From contig JAICPY010000034.1 of the NCBI GenBank assembly GCA_025929585.1, forward strand, positions 1 to 37,557: a stretch of 37,557 nt of DNA. Direction: 5' to 3'. A model generated the notes under the pieces. That model saw only the letters and a list, made by a program, of their open reading frames with translations. It was not told the DNA's origin and searched no databases. Of the stretch, positions 1 through 9,594 are shown one piece after another. Origin of the DNA: Steroidobacter sp. (GTDB taxonomy: Bacteria > Pseudomonadota > Gammaproteobacteria > Steroidobacterales > Steroidobacteraceae). The translations under genes and the position numbers were made by a program. The stretch's first letter is position 1. Every line of letters begins with the position of its first letter.

Positions 1-2728
1 CGAAGTAGTTGATGCCGTAGTTCATTGCGAGCGCATCGAGCTGCCAAGTTAGATCGAAGTTCGCTTGCCATTCGGGGCGATCCTCCTCACCGAGCTCCGG
101 ATCGGGATCGGAACCGGGAAGGCGAATGAACGTGAGCTCTTCGAGTTTGTTACCAACGAGGCGCAAGTCGAACGCACCCCAGTTCTTGGAGCTGAACGCT
201 GCTGGATCGAGGTGGTATTGGACCGCGAAGTCGTAGCCCTGAGTCCAGAAACGCGCAACGTTCAACGGACGCTCGATGAAAGCCACGATGCGGCCCGTGT
301 CTTCCTCACGAGTAATCAGGTCGCAGAACTCGTTGTCGATCGAAGGCGAGTCGACGCAGATGTACGCGCTCTCCTCGGCGGTCGCCGTGCTGATCGCGTT
401 CGTCAGCTCGATGTCATACCAGTCGACCGATAGGGTGAGATTCGGTGCAAAACGCGGCTTGAACACCACGCCAATCGTGGTGGTCTCGGCAATTTCCTCT
501 TCGAGCGTCGGTGTGCCAAAGGCTTGGCCGGCGATCGTCGCGGAATTCGGATCGATGAAGGTGCTCGGATCGACACCCAGCGCGCTCAAGAGCGCAGCAC
601 AGTTCGCGGCGCGAGTGCTCGAACCTTCATCGAGATTGTCGACATCGCACGGATCATCGATGCCGGCGAAGTTCTGACCGCCTGGATCGAACAACTCATC
701 GATGTTCGGCGCGCGCGTCGCCTCGGCGACCGTCGCTCGAAACGCGACATCGTTCACCGGAGCCCAAATGAGGCCCATTTTCCACGTGGTCGCGGAACCC
801 GTCGTGCTGTAGTCCGAAACTCGAACTGCGCCGTCGACCGAAAGCAGCTTCGCGAACGCCTTATCTTCCAGCAGAGGAACATTCAGCTCGCCGAAAACTT
901 CCGCAACGTCGTACCGGCCATTCTCCGGCAACATATCGTTGTTGAACGTCAGGCTGAGCCGATCTTCGATAGCAGGGATCGTTTCGCTGTGCTCCTCGCG
1001 CCATTCGGCGCCGATCGCGAAACCCATGGGACCTGCGGGTAACTCGAACCACTCCCCACTGTCGCCGGCCACGAAGGCCTGCACGACGTGTTGCTTGAGT
1101 CGGGCTTGGATCAAACTCTCGGTCATGACCCAGTCGATCGCCTCCAGCGAGGCGACTCCGTTGCCGAACAAGTTCAGCGGCAAACAACCGCTCGAAGGAC
1201 CAGGCGTAAAGGAGCCTGCCCAGGTTCCCGGCAAAGGTTCATAGCTGTCGAAGCCGAGCCAAGATAGATTTGCCGGAGCAGCGCCGGGGTTCAGGTTCGA
1301 ACGGCAAGTCGGTTGCCCGGTCGCGGGATCGATGACGGCGTCCAGCGCGGCGGCGAAACGATCGTTGTAGCGGTTGTTGCCGATCTCATCGTCCATTTTG
1401 CTTTCGCCGTAGACGTATGAGACTTCGTAGCGCATGCGGCCCGTGAGATCTCCGCCGATGCCTACGACAGTGCGCAGCGTCTCGCGCTCGATGTCTTCGT
1501 CGCGAATCCCCAAGTCGAAGTTGTCGCGCGACATCAGCACCGGTCCGCCTGCGGCTGCGGCTGCGATGTTCGGCGGTAAGAAGGCGTTGTCGGGATTCAA
1601 GAACATATAGAAATCGAATGACGGAGCCGATTGGCTGTAGGACTCGCTGCGCGAGTACTTGATCTCGCCAAATAAGTGTGCGGCAGGCGTGAGCTCGAAA
1701 TTCAGATAAGCGTTAGCGGTGTAGCGCTCGATCTCGGGAAGCAAGTCGCCGAAATAGGTCGCCGTCGAAGTTCCATCGCCGCCTTGCTGGTAGTAGGGCG
1801 AAATCGGAGCAGCGTATTGCGATGGCCGCGGCAATGTACCGAAATCGAACGGCTCATCGGTGCCGTTGTAGTCCGGAAAGAAATCGAAGTTCACATCGAC
1901 CGCACCCGCCGGGGAGGTGTCGAAGAAACGAACATCGCCGATGGGAACATTGTCGGGCAGGTTCGGATCGTCGTTTCGGTCTTGCGGATTGCGCATGAAC
2001 GAGCGGCGCGCATCGCCCATTACATAGTCGCGGCGCGAGGATTGGAGGCGTTCTTCTTTCGAGTATTCGAGTGCGAAGGTCAGGTTGCCGCGGCCCTCGA
2101 ACAGGTTCGTACCGGCCGCCGCGCTGAAGAGACTTTTGTCCGCATCGCCCTGACTGGAGCGGCCGAATTGTGTGCGGACATCGATGCCCTCGAAGTCTTT
2201 CTTCATGATGAAATTGACGACGCCGGAGACACCATCGGCACCGTAGATCGCCGATGCGCCGCCCGTCTGAATCTCGATGCGTTCGACCAATGCAATCGGA
2301 ATCGTATCGACGTCGACCGCGGCCGTACCCGGAGCTGCGGCAACGTGGCGCCGCCCATCTACCAGGACCAGCGTGCGTTCGGGGCCGAGATTGCGCAGAT
2401 CGATCAACGACAAGCCGGTACCACCGATGCCTGCAGTGACGCCTGCTGCATCGTTCGAGTCGAGAGATCCGATGAGCGCAGGAAACTCCTTCAGATAACT
2501 CGACAGATTCGTCGTGCCCGAATACTGAATCGCTTCGGATTCGATCGCGAGCACGGGATTGGAGAAAGAATCCTCGGAGCGCCGAATTCTGGAGCTGGTG
2601 ACGATGATTTCCTCTGCCACCGTTGCGTTCGCTTCGGGCGCTTCTTGCGCAACGGTCTGGGTTACTAAAGCAACTGGACCCAGTGCGAGAAGTGCAAGCA
2701 CATTCGCGGGTTGAACTCGGCAAGGCAT
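1..2728 (-). CDS. TonB-dependent outer-membrane receptor, C-terminus outside window
   Basis: This is a TonB-dependent receptor, an outer-membrane beta-barrel that imports a scarce ligand using energy passed by TonB. The frame is open from the ATG at 2728 to the window edge, giving 909 residues. Residues 1 to about 28 form a signal peptide (hydrophobic LALLALGPVALV). A TonB-box/plug entry EEIIVTSSRIRR lies at 39-50, and plug motifs RTLVLVDGRRHV (118-129) and IEIQTGGASAIYGADGVSG (151-169) follow. The rest is aromatic- and Asp/Asn-rich barrel strands. A GGGAG Shine-Dalgarno sits about 8 bases before the ATG. Probably only the last few strands are missing. The substrate cannot be told from sequence; related receptors in this bacterial group often carry glycans, peptides or siderophores. 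No partner gene is visible upstream, and the gene diverges from the Mrp operon. Confidence 0.93.
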   Translation of the reverse strand, partial: MPCRVQPANVLALLALGPVALVTQTVAQEAPEANATVAEEIIVTSSRIRRSEDSFSNPVLAIESEAIQYSGTTNLSSYLKEFPALIGSLDSNDAAGVTAGIGGTGLSLIDLRNLGPERTLVLVDGRRHVAAAPGTAAVDVDTIPIALVERIEIQTGGASAIYGADGVSGVVNFIMKKDFEGIDVRTQFGRSSQGDADKSLFSAAAGTNLFEGRGNLTFALEYSKEERLQSSRRDYVMGDARRSFMRNPQDRNDDPNLPDNVPIGDVRFFDTSPAGAVDVNFDFFPDYNGTDEPFDFGTLPRPSQYAAPISPYYQQGGDGTSTATYFGDLLPEIERYTANAYLNFELTPAAHLFGEIKYSRSESYSQSAPSFDFYMFLNPDNAFLPPNIAAAAAGGPVLMSRDNFDLGIRDEDIERETLRTVVGIGGDLTGRMRYEVSYVYGESKMDDEIGNNRYNDRFAAALDAVIDPATGQPTCRSNLNPGAAPANLSWLGFDSYEPLPGTWAGSFTPGPSSGCLPLNLFGNGVASLEAIDWVMTESLIQARLKQHVVQAFVAGDSGEWFELPAGPMGFAIGAEWREEHSETIPAIEDRLSLTFNNDMLPENGRYDVAEVFGELNVPLLEDKAFAKLLSVDGAVRVSDYSTTGSATTWKMGLIWAPVNDVAFRATVAEATRAPNIDELFDPGGQNFAGIDDPCDVDNLDEGSSTRAANCAALLSALGVDPSTFIDPNSATIAGQAFGTPTLEEEIAETTTIGVVFKPRFAPNLTLSVDWYDIELTNAISTATAEESAYICVDSPSIDNEFCDLITREEDTGRIVAFIERPLNVARFWTQGYDFAVQYHLDPAAFSSKNWGAFDLRLVGNKLEELTFIRLPGSDPDPELGEEDRPEWQANFDLTWQLDALAMNYGINYF

Positions 2729-3303
2729 CGAAAACTCCCAGATGACTATTTATTCTGCAGTGGCCAGGCATTTAGACACCCGAGCCAGCGGTGTTTAGCG
2801 GCTCATTATAGATATACGGCTCTCGGCCAAAGTGAGCGCTCGATCACTTGTAGCGGAATCAGGGACGGACTGATGTAGCAGGGAGTGCGCATTGCTCGCC
2901 GCGGCCGGCGGTCCGAAGTCCTTCTCCTCTCTGGCTGCAGACCACGGACTGCGGCTATAGACTTTCACTTCTCCCTTCCCGCCTCTATCCCGCAGAGGCT
3001 TTCAATAAGCGTGCGCTCCTCATGCTGCGCCGCTATTATCGGCTTACGCCGTCGCCGGTCAGTAGTAGGTGCGGCGCGAGCCACCTAACCTGTGCAGAGT
3101 TGCCCTAGCGCACACGATCAATATCAAAATCGCTTGCACAGCCGCCTCGTGGCCGACGTTCGTTGAATGGGTACGTAGAAATGAGCACGAGCCGTTGGAA
3201 AGGAAGAACCGTGGAACTGATGCGGGCCGCTACCCCCCCGTCGTGCAGTCAGTTCGATTTCGACTTTTGCATCGGCAGCACTGCCTTCGCAGGACGAGTT
3301 TAG
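2729..3303. other. 575-base divergent intergenic region
   Basis: This gap separates the TonB receptor (minus) from the Mrp operon (plus). The open frames in it are short, Arg/Ser/Cys-rich and start without ribosome sites, so I do not call a gene. It holds the candidate receptor -10 box at 2805-2810, a run of eight C near 3232, and the strong hairpin at the right edge over the mrpA start. I could not find a convincing sigma70 promoter for the Mrp operon. Confidence 0.6.
2805..2810 (-). promoter_or_regulatory. Candidate -10 box of the TonB-receptor gene
   Basis: Read on the minus strand these bases are a perfect TATAAT about 77 bases upstream of the receptor start codon. A TTGGCC-like element lies further upstream, but its spacing is shorter than the ideal 17, so the -35 is uncertain. 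This is the best sigma70-like match I see in the divergent region. Confidence 0.35.
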
Positions 3304-3318
3304 ATGTCACTCGTCCTG
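3290..3318 (+). promoter_or_regulatory. 10-bp perfect hairpin enclosing the mrpA start codon
   Basis: CAGGACGAGT (3290-3299) is exactly complementary to ACTCGTCCTG (3309-3318). The 9-base loop between them contains the ATG at 3304-3306. The only plausible Shine-Dalgarno, AGGA at 3291-3294, is inside the 5' arm. In mRNA this would hide the ribosome site and present the start codon in a loop, the layout expected of a translational control element. The 3' arm is also codons 3-6 of mrpA, so part of the pairing is within coding sequence. The role in regulation is inference. Confidence 0.6.
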
Positions 3319-6243
3319 ATCGTACTGTTACCTTTTTTAGGCAGCTTAGTCGCAGCTTTCCTGCCCTCGAACGCGCGCAACGCGGAAGCGTGGCTCGCCG
3401 GCATCGTCGCTGTGACGTGCACGGGCCTGGTCCTCAATCTCTATCCCGAAGTCACGAGTGGAGAAGTCGTTCGGCACGTCATTCCTTGGCTGCCGCAGTT
3501 CGGCTTGAACTTCCACTTGCGGATGGATGGGTATGCTTGGCTGTTCGCGCTGCTCGTATCGTTCATGGGAGCACTGGTCGTGCTCTATGCCCGCTATTAC
3601 ATGTCCGCCGCCGATCCGGTGCCGCGCTTCTTCTCCTTCTTATTGGCATTCATGGGCGCGATGGTCGGCATGGTGCTGTCCGGCAATCTCATTCAGCTCG
3701 TCGTATTTTGGGAGCTGACCAGCCTGACCTCGTTCATGCTGATCGCCTATTGGTACCACCTCTCCGAAGCTCGTCACGGCGCACGTACGGCATTGACGGT
3801 CACTGCCATGGGCGGCCTATGTTTGCTCGGCGGTGTGCTGATGCTTGGCGAGGTGGCGGGAGGCTATGAGTTGGATCGAGTGCTGGCAGCCGGTGATCAG
3901 ATTCGAGCGCATCCTTGGTATCCGGCTATTTTGATTTTGGTATTGCTGGGCGCGCTGACCAAGAGCGCGCAGTTTCCATTTCATTTTTGGTTGCCGCATG
4001 CGATGGCCGCGCCGACGCCGGTATCGGCGTATCTGCATTCGGCGACGATGGTCAAGGCCGGGGTGTTCCTGCTCGCGCGGCTCTGGCCCGTTCTTTCCGG
4101 AACGGACTTGTGGTTCTGGATTCTGTGTCTTGCCGGTTTGTCCTCGCTCCTGCTCGGCGGCTTTGCGGCGATCTTTCAGCGCGATATGAAAGGAGTGTTG
4201 GCCTACTCGACGATCAGTCATCTCGGACTGATCACTCTTCTGCTCGGAATGAACACGCGTTTGGCGCTGGTCGCAGCCGTGTTCCATATGATGAACCACG
4301 CGACCTTCAAGGCGTCCTTGTTCATGGCCGCGGGGATCGTGGACCACGGCACGGGCACACGAGATCTGCAGCGCTTGAGCGGATTGTCGCGCGCAATGCC
4401 AATCACTGCGACGCTCGCTTTGGTTGCCGCCGCGGCGATGGCGGGTGTACCGCTATTGAACGGCTTTTTGTCGAAGGAGATGTTCTTCGCTGAAACGATG
4501 TTCGCAGGGGAAGGTCCGGCGATTCGAATCGGCTTGCCGGCGATGGCGACGATCGCAGGCATGTTCAGCGTCGCGTATTCGTTGCGCTTGATCCATCAGG
4601 TGTTCTTCGGTCCGCTTGCGGAAGACCTGCCGCGAGTGCCGCACGAGCCCACGCGCGGAATGCTGCTTCCTAGCGCCTTGCTCGTGCTCGCCTGTTTGCT
4701 GGTGGGAATTTTCCCGGGCTACACGGTTGGGCCGTTCCTGCGCACCGCTACGCAAGCAATCCTCGGCGAGCAGACTCCTACGTACAGCCTTGCTGTGTGG
4801 CACGGGCTCACGCTGCCGCTCGTGATGAGCTTCGTCGCCTTGCTCGGCGGATTCATCATCTATCTGCTGCTCTATTTACACCGCCGCCGCTCGCACGGGC
4901 ACGCTCCGCTCCTGAATCGTTTCGACGGTGGGCGTACCTTCGACGTGGTGATCATTCGTTTGATTCGTGCCGCCGGCTTGGCGAGACGAACGATCGCCTC
5001 GCGACGACTGCAAAGTCAGTTGCTGATGATTGTCGGCATCGCGTTCGTTGCCGCTGCGCTAGTCGCCTGGAGCGGGGATGTGCATTGGGGCGCTGCGCAG
5101 CTTTCGCCTGTGGACCCGATTTTTGCGCTGCTCTGGGTCGTGGGTGGTGCCTGCGCAATTGGAGCTGCAGTCCAGGCGAAGTATCACCGGCTTGCCGCTT
5201 TGATCATGGTCGGCGGCACTGGGCTCATTACCTGCCTGACGTTTGCGTGGTTCTCCGCTCCGGATCTCGCGCTGACCCAGATCACGGTCGAGGTCGTCAC
5301 CGTTGTGCTGATCTTGTTGGGGCTTCGCTGGCTGCCGCGGCGAATCGAAATGAACGACGCCCGTCGACAGACGCTGCGCGCGAAAGCTCGGCGCGTGCGC
5401 GATGGCATCATCGCGGTGGCCGTCGGCGGCGGCATGGCGACGTTGGTGTTTGCGGTGCTCAGTCGGCCGCGCATGGTGGATCTTTCCAGATTCTTCGTCG
5501 AGCATTCCCTTCCGCAAGCGGGCGGCGGCAACGTCGTGAACGTGATCCTGGTCGACTTCCGGGCTTTCGATACCTTCGGCGAGATCACCGTCGTGGGAAT
5601 CGTGGCGTTGACGGTGTACGCACTGTTGCGTCGTTTCCGCCCAGCAATCGAGAGCGTCGGTCTACCGCGAGCGCAGCGCGAAGACGGGGCACGAGGTACC
5701 CAGTATGTTCCAGATCCGACCGAGTTACTTCCACAAGGCTACATGATGGTGCCTGCCGTGCTGGTGCGAATGCTTCTGCCGATGGCTGGATTGATCTCGG
5801 TGTTCTTCTTGTTACGCGGTCACAACTTGCCGGGCGGCGGATTCATCGGCGGACTCGTTCTTGCGACCGCCGTGATCGTGCAATACATGGTCGGCGGCGC
5901 CATTTGGGTCGAAGCGCGCACTCGAATACAGCCCTTGTATTGGATCGCGAGCGGATTGCTCGCGGCCGGCACGGCCGGCACGATTGCCTGGTTCGCTGGG
6001 CGCACCTTCTTGACCAGTCTGACGCTCGATCTGGATCTGCCGTTGATCGGTGCCATCCACTTATCGAGCACGCTGTGGTTCGACATCGGCGTTTATATGC
6101 TGGTGGTCGGTGCAACCGTGCTGATGTTGGTCGCGCTGGCTCACCAATCCTTGCGCAGTTATCGCAGGCCCGGTGCGGTTGCACAGTCCACGGATATTCG
6201 CATGGATTCGCGCGTCGCCTCCGAAACGCAGGAGGCTCACTGA
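3304..6243 (+). CDS. mrpA: Mrp-type Na+/H+ antiporter, fused subunits A and B
   Basis: This is the large subunit of the multi-gene Mrp (Mnh/Pha/Sha) cation/proton antiporter, an inner-membrane complex related to complex I that expels Na+ (or K+) for H+. The 979 residues hold an NADH-dehydrogenase-like antiporter domain (about 1-480), a DUF4040-type segment (about 570-690) and a fused MrpB domain (about 808-955, with RGHNLPGGGFIGGL). Conserved charged residues visible in the antiporter part are E137 (FWELTS), K220 (LTKSAQFPFHFW), H227 and K251. The A-B fusion matches group-2 Mrp systems, which have six genes rather than seven. The stop overlaps mrpC by 4 bases (ATGA). The start matches the family N-terminus and lies in a hairpin loop. 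Confidence 0.95.
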   Translation: MSLVLIVLLPFLGSLVAAFLPSNARNAEAWLAGIVAVTCTGLVLNLYPEVTSGEVVRHVIPWLPQFGLNFHLRMDGYAWLFALLVSFMGALVVLYARYYMSAADPVPRFFSFLLAFMGAMVGMVLSGNLIQLVVFWELTSLTSFMLIAYWYHLSEARHGARTALTVTAMGGLCLLGGVLMLGEVAGGYELDRVLAAGDQIRAHPWYPAILILVLLGALTKSAQFPFHFWLPHAMAAPTPVSAYLHSATMVKAGVFLLARLWPVLSGTDLWFWILCLAGLSSLLLGGFAAIFQRDMKGVLAYSTISHLGLITLLLGMNTRLALVAAVFHMMNHATFKASLFMAAGIVDHGTGTRDLQRLSGLSRAMPITATLALVAAAAMAGVPLLNGFLSKEMFFAETMFAGEGPAIRIGLPAMATIAGMFSVAYSLRLIHQVFFGPLAEDLPRVPHEPTRGMLLPSALLVLACLLVGIFPGYTVGPFLRTATQAILGEQTPTYSLAVWHGLTLPLVMSFVALLGGFIIYLLLYLHRRRSHGHAPLLNRFDGGRTFDVVIIRLIRAAGLARRTIASRRLQSQLLMIVGIAFVAAALVAWSGDVHWGAAQLSPVDPIFALLWVVGGACAIGAAVQAKYHRLAALIMVGGTGLITCLTFAWFSAPDLALTQITVEVVTVVLILLGLRWLPRRIEMNDARRQTLRAKARRVRDGIIAVAVGGGMATLVFAVLSRPRMVDLSRFFVEHSLPQAGGGNVVNVILVDFRAFDTFGEITVVGIVALTVYALLRRFRPAIESVGLPRAQREDGARGTQYVPDPTELLPQGYMMVPAVLVRMLLPMAGLISVFFLLRGHNLPGGGFIGGLVLATAVIVQYMVGGAIWVEARTRIQPLYWIASGLLAAGTAGTIAWFAGRTFLTSLTLDLDLPLIGAIHLSSTLWFDIGVYMLVVGATVLMLVALAHQSLRSYRRPGAVAQSTDIRMDSRVASETQEAH

Positions 6244-6583
6244 TGGAAATAATCTTCGCACTGGCGATTGGCGTATTGAGCGGCTCGGGCGTTTGGCTGT
6301 TGCTCCGGCCACGAACGTTCCAAGTGATCATGGGTTTGTCGCTGCTCGCGTACGCGATCAATCTATTCATCTTCGCAATGGGACGTTTGGCTATCGATCG
6401 CGCGCCGATTCTCGATCCGGGCGATGTTCCGGATCCGACGCTGTACGCCGATCCGGTGCCCCAAGCGCTCGTCTTGACTGCAATCGTCATCAGCTTTGCG
6501 ACGACAGCGCTGCTCTTGGTGGTGATTCTTGCTTCTCGCGGGTTGACCGGTACCGACCATGTCGATGGACGCGAGGGTGAGGC

Positions 6584-6587
<4 letters not shown>
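6243..6587 (+). CDS. mrpC: Mrp Na+/H+ antiporter subunit C
   Basis: This 114-residue, three-helix membrane protein is homologous to NuoK and forms part of the Mrp antiporter core next to subunits A and D. The motifs QVIMGLSLLAYAINLFIF and DPVPQALVLTAIVISFA are typical of MnhC/NuoK. The last of these holds the conserved PQALVLTAIVI helix. The start ATG overlaps the mrpA stop as ATGA, and the stop overlaps the GTG start of mrpD, so translation is probably coupled. The size is normal for the family. The C-terminal tail after the third helix (about 14 residues, GTDHVDGREGEA) is charged and likely cytoplasmic. Confidence 0.93.
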
Positions 6588-8232
<1,645 letters not shown>

Positions 8233-8236
<4 letters not shown>

Positions 8237-8718
8237 GACGTGTGCCGCCGATCTTTGCGTTGGTGATGCTCGCGATGTGGCTGCTCTTGAACAGCAGTAT
8301 CTCCCTTGCACACATCATTCTGGGCGCGGTGATCTCGAGCTTGTTGTTACTTGCGGCCTATCCGCTGCGCCCGCTGCAGCCGAGAATGCGCCGCGGTCCG
8401 GTCTTGCTTCGGCTCGCGTTCAAAGTGCTCATCGATGTCATTCGTTCGAATATAGGGGTTGCACGCGTAATCCTCGGTTTGACGGAACGGGGAAAGATTC
8501 ATTCGGGCTTCATGCAGATTCCGCTCGACTTGCGTGATCCTCATGGCTTGTCCGTGTTGGCCATGATCATTACGTGCACCCCAGGTACGGTGTGGGTCGA
8601 GCTTTCGCCCGATCGCTCGATGCTGACGATTCATGTCTTGGACCTCGTCGATGAGTCCGAATGGATCGAGCGCATCAAGAACCGTTACGAACGCGCACTG
8701 ATCGAGGTGTTCCAATGA
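8233..8718 (+). CDS. mrpE: Mrp Na+/H+ antiporter subunit E
   Basis: This is a 161-residue MnhE family protein with two N-terminal hydrophobic helices (about 5-45), then an amphipathic cytoplasmic domain. The family hallmark around residues 95-125 is visible: SGFMQIPLDLRD followed by LSVLAMIITCTPGTVWVEL. MrpE is needed for full assembly and transport of the Mrp complex. The gene overlaps mrpD and mrpF by 4 bases each. Its length is normal. Confidence 0.93.
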
Positions 8719-8996
8719 TGCCGTTGCTGGATGGCGCGATCTGGTTTGCGCAATTTTGTTTCGCGCTTGCTACCGCGTTTGCTGCGATCCGTCTGATTCG
8801 CGGTCCGGGGGCGCAGGATCGCGTGCTGGCATTCGACACGATGTACATCAACGGTATGTTGAGCTTGCTGATGCTCGGGATGCGATCGAGCTCGACCGCT
8901 TACTTCGATATGGCGTTGTTGATCGCATTGTTCGGATTTGTCGGCACGATCGCGTTGGCCAAGTTTCTGCTGCGCGGAGAGGTCATCGAGCCGTGA
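8715..8996 (+). CDS. mrpF: Mrp Na+/H+ antiporter subunit F
   Basis: This is a 93-residue, three-helix MnhF/PhaF family subunit of the Mrp complex. The family motif RLIRGPGAQDRVLAFDT follows the first helix, then two more hydrophobic stretches end in FVGTIALAKFLLRGEVIEP. The frame is open upstream, but the true start is the ATG at 8715 that overlaps the mrpE stop (a second ATG follows at once at 8718). The stop overlaps the GTG of mrpG. Confidence 0.93.
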   Translation: MMPLLDGAIWFAQFCFALATAFAAIRLIRGPGAQDRVLAFDTMYINGMLSLLMLGMRSSSTAYFDMALLIALFGFVGTIALAKFLLRGEVIEP

Positions 8997-9346
8997 TTGC
9001 AACCGAATTTCCCTTGTGGGCGACCCTGCCTGCCTCGTTGCTTCTCGTCATCGGTGGCTTGCTCACGGTCATCGGATCGCTGGGACTGCTGAGGCTCCCG
9101 ACCTTCTTCGCGCGTATGCATGGGCCATCGATGGGCAACACGCTCGGGACCGGTTGTGTCTTGATCGCCTCGATGATCTTGTCGTCAGCGCTTCTGCATC
9201 GACCGGTTGCACACGAGTTCATCATCACTGTGTTCATCGTGATCGTCTCACCCGTCACGGCGATGTTGGTGATGCGCGCAGCCCGCTATCGCACTCGAGT
9301 GAAAGAGGAGCGCAGGCAGCAGGGTTTGCAGCGTGAACAGGAGTAA
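8993..9346 (+). CDS. mrpG: Mrp Na+/H+ antiporter subunit G
   Basis: This is the last subunit of the Mrp operon, a 117-residue MnhG/PhaG family protein with three membrane helices. The characteristic stretch LRLPTFFARMHGPSMGNTLG follows the first helix. The start is GTG at 8993, chosen because it overlaps the mrpF stop by 4 bases as at the other five junctions. The basic tail (RTRVKEERRQQGLQREQE) is probably cytoplasmic. Directly downstream lies a long heptad repeat array between this gene and a convergent one, the likely end of the operon transcript. Confidence 0.92.
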   Translation: MIATEFPLWATLPASLLLVIGGLLTVIGSLGLLRLPTFFARMHGPSMGNTLGTGCVLIASMILSSALLHRPVAHEFIITVFIVIVSPVTAMLVMRAARYRTRVKEERRQQGLQREQE

Positions 9347-9372
9347 GAAGGGCAGGGGATTAGAGACGAGCA

Positions 9373-9484
9373 GGGGACTAGGGATTGGGGACTGGGGATC
9401 AGGGACTGGGGATCAGGGACTGGGGATCAGGGACTAGGGATCGGGGACTGGGGACTAGGGACTAGAAACTAGAAACTAGAAACA
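9373..9484. repeat. Heptad tandem array, consensus RGGGAYY (locus A, left arm)
   Basis: Sixteen consecutive seven-base units run in perfect phase, mixing GGGGACT, AGGGATT, GGGGATC and AGGGACT. The array ends in two AGAAACT units and one AGAAACA. It lies 26 bases after mrpG. Embedded GATCAGGG motifs are complementary to the CCCTGAT array 32 bases downstream, so the two arrays can pair in several registers. The many unit variants suggest an older array than the right arm. Confidence 0.9.
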
Positions 9485-9516
9485 AAAGATGCTTGACGAC
9501 TTAGCGCGGCGTGCGA

Positions 9517-9582
9517 CCCTGATCCCTGATCCCTGATCCCTGATCCCTGATCCCTGATCCCTGATCCCTGATCCCTGATCCC
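9517..9582. repeat. Nine perfect copies of CCCTGAT (locus A, right arm)
   Basis: Nine identical seven-base units run from 9517 to 9579, followed by a partial CCC. The array stops 12 bases before the stop codon of the convergent DUF3667 gene. It is the reverse complement in type of the left array, so transcripts from either side could fold into a long GC-rich hairpin. The exact identity of units suggests recent expansion, and copy number may vary between strains. Confidence 0.95.
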
Positions 9583-9594
9583 GTCCCATGTCTC

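Noticed and set aside
9373-9582. CRISPR array
   Set aside because: The units are seven bases in direct contact with no spacers, and no cas genes are near.
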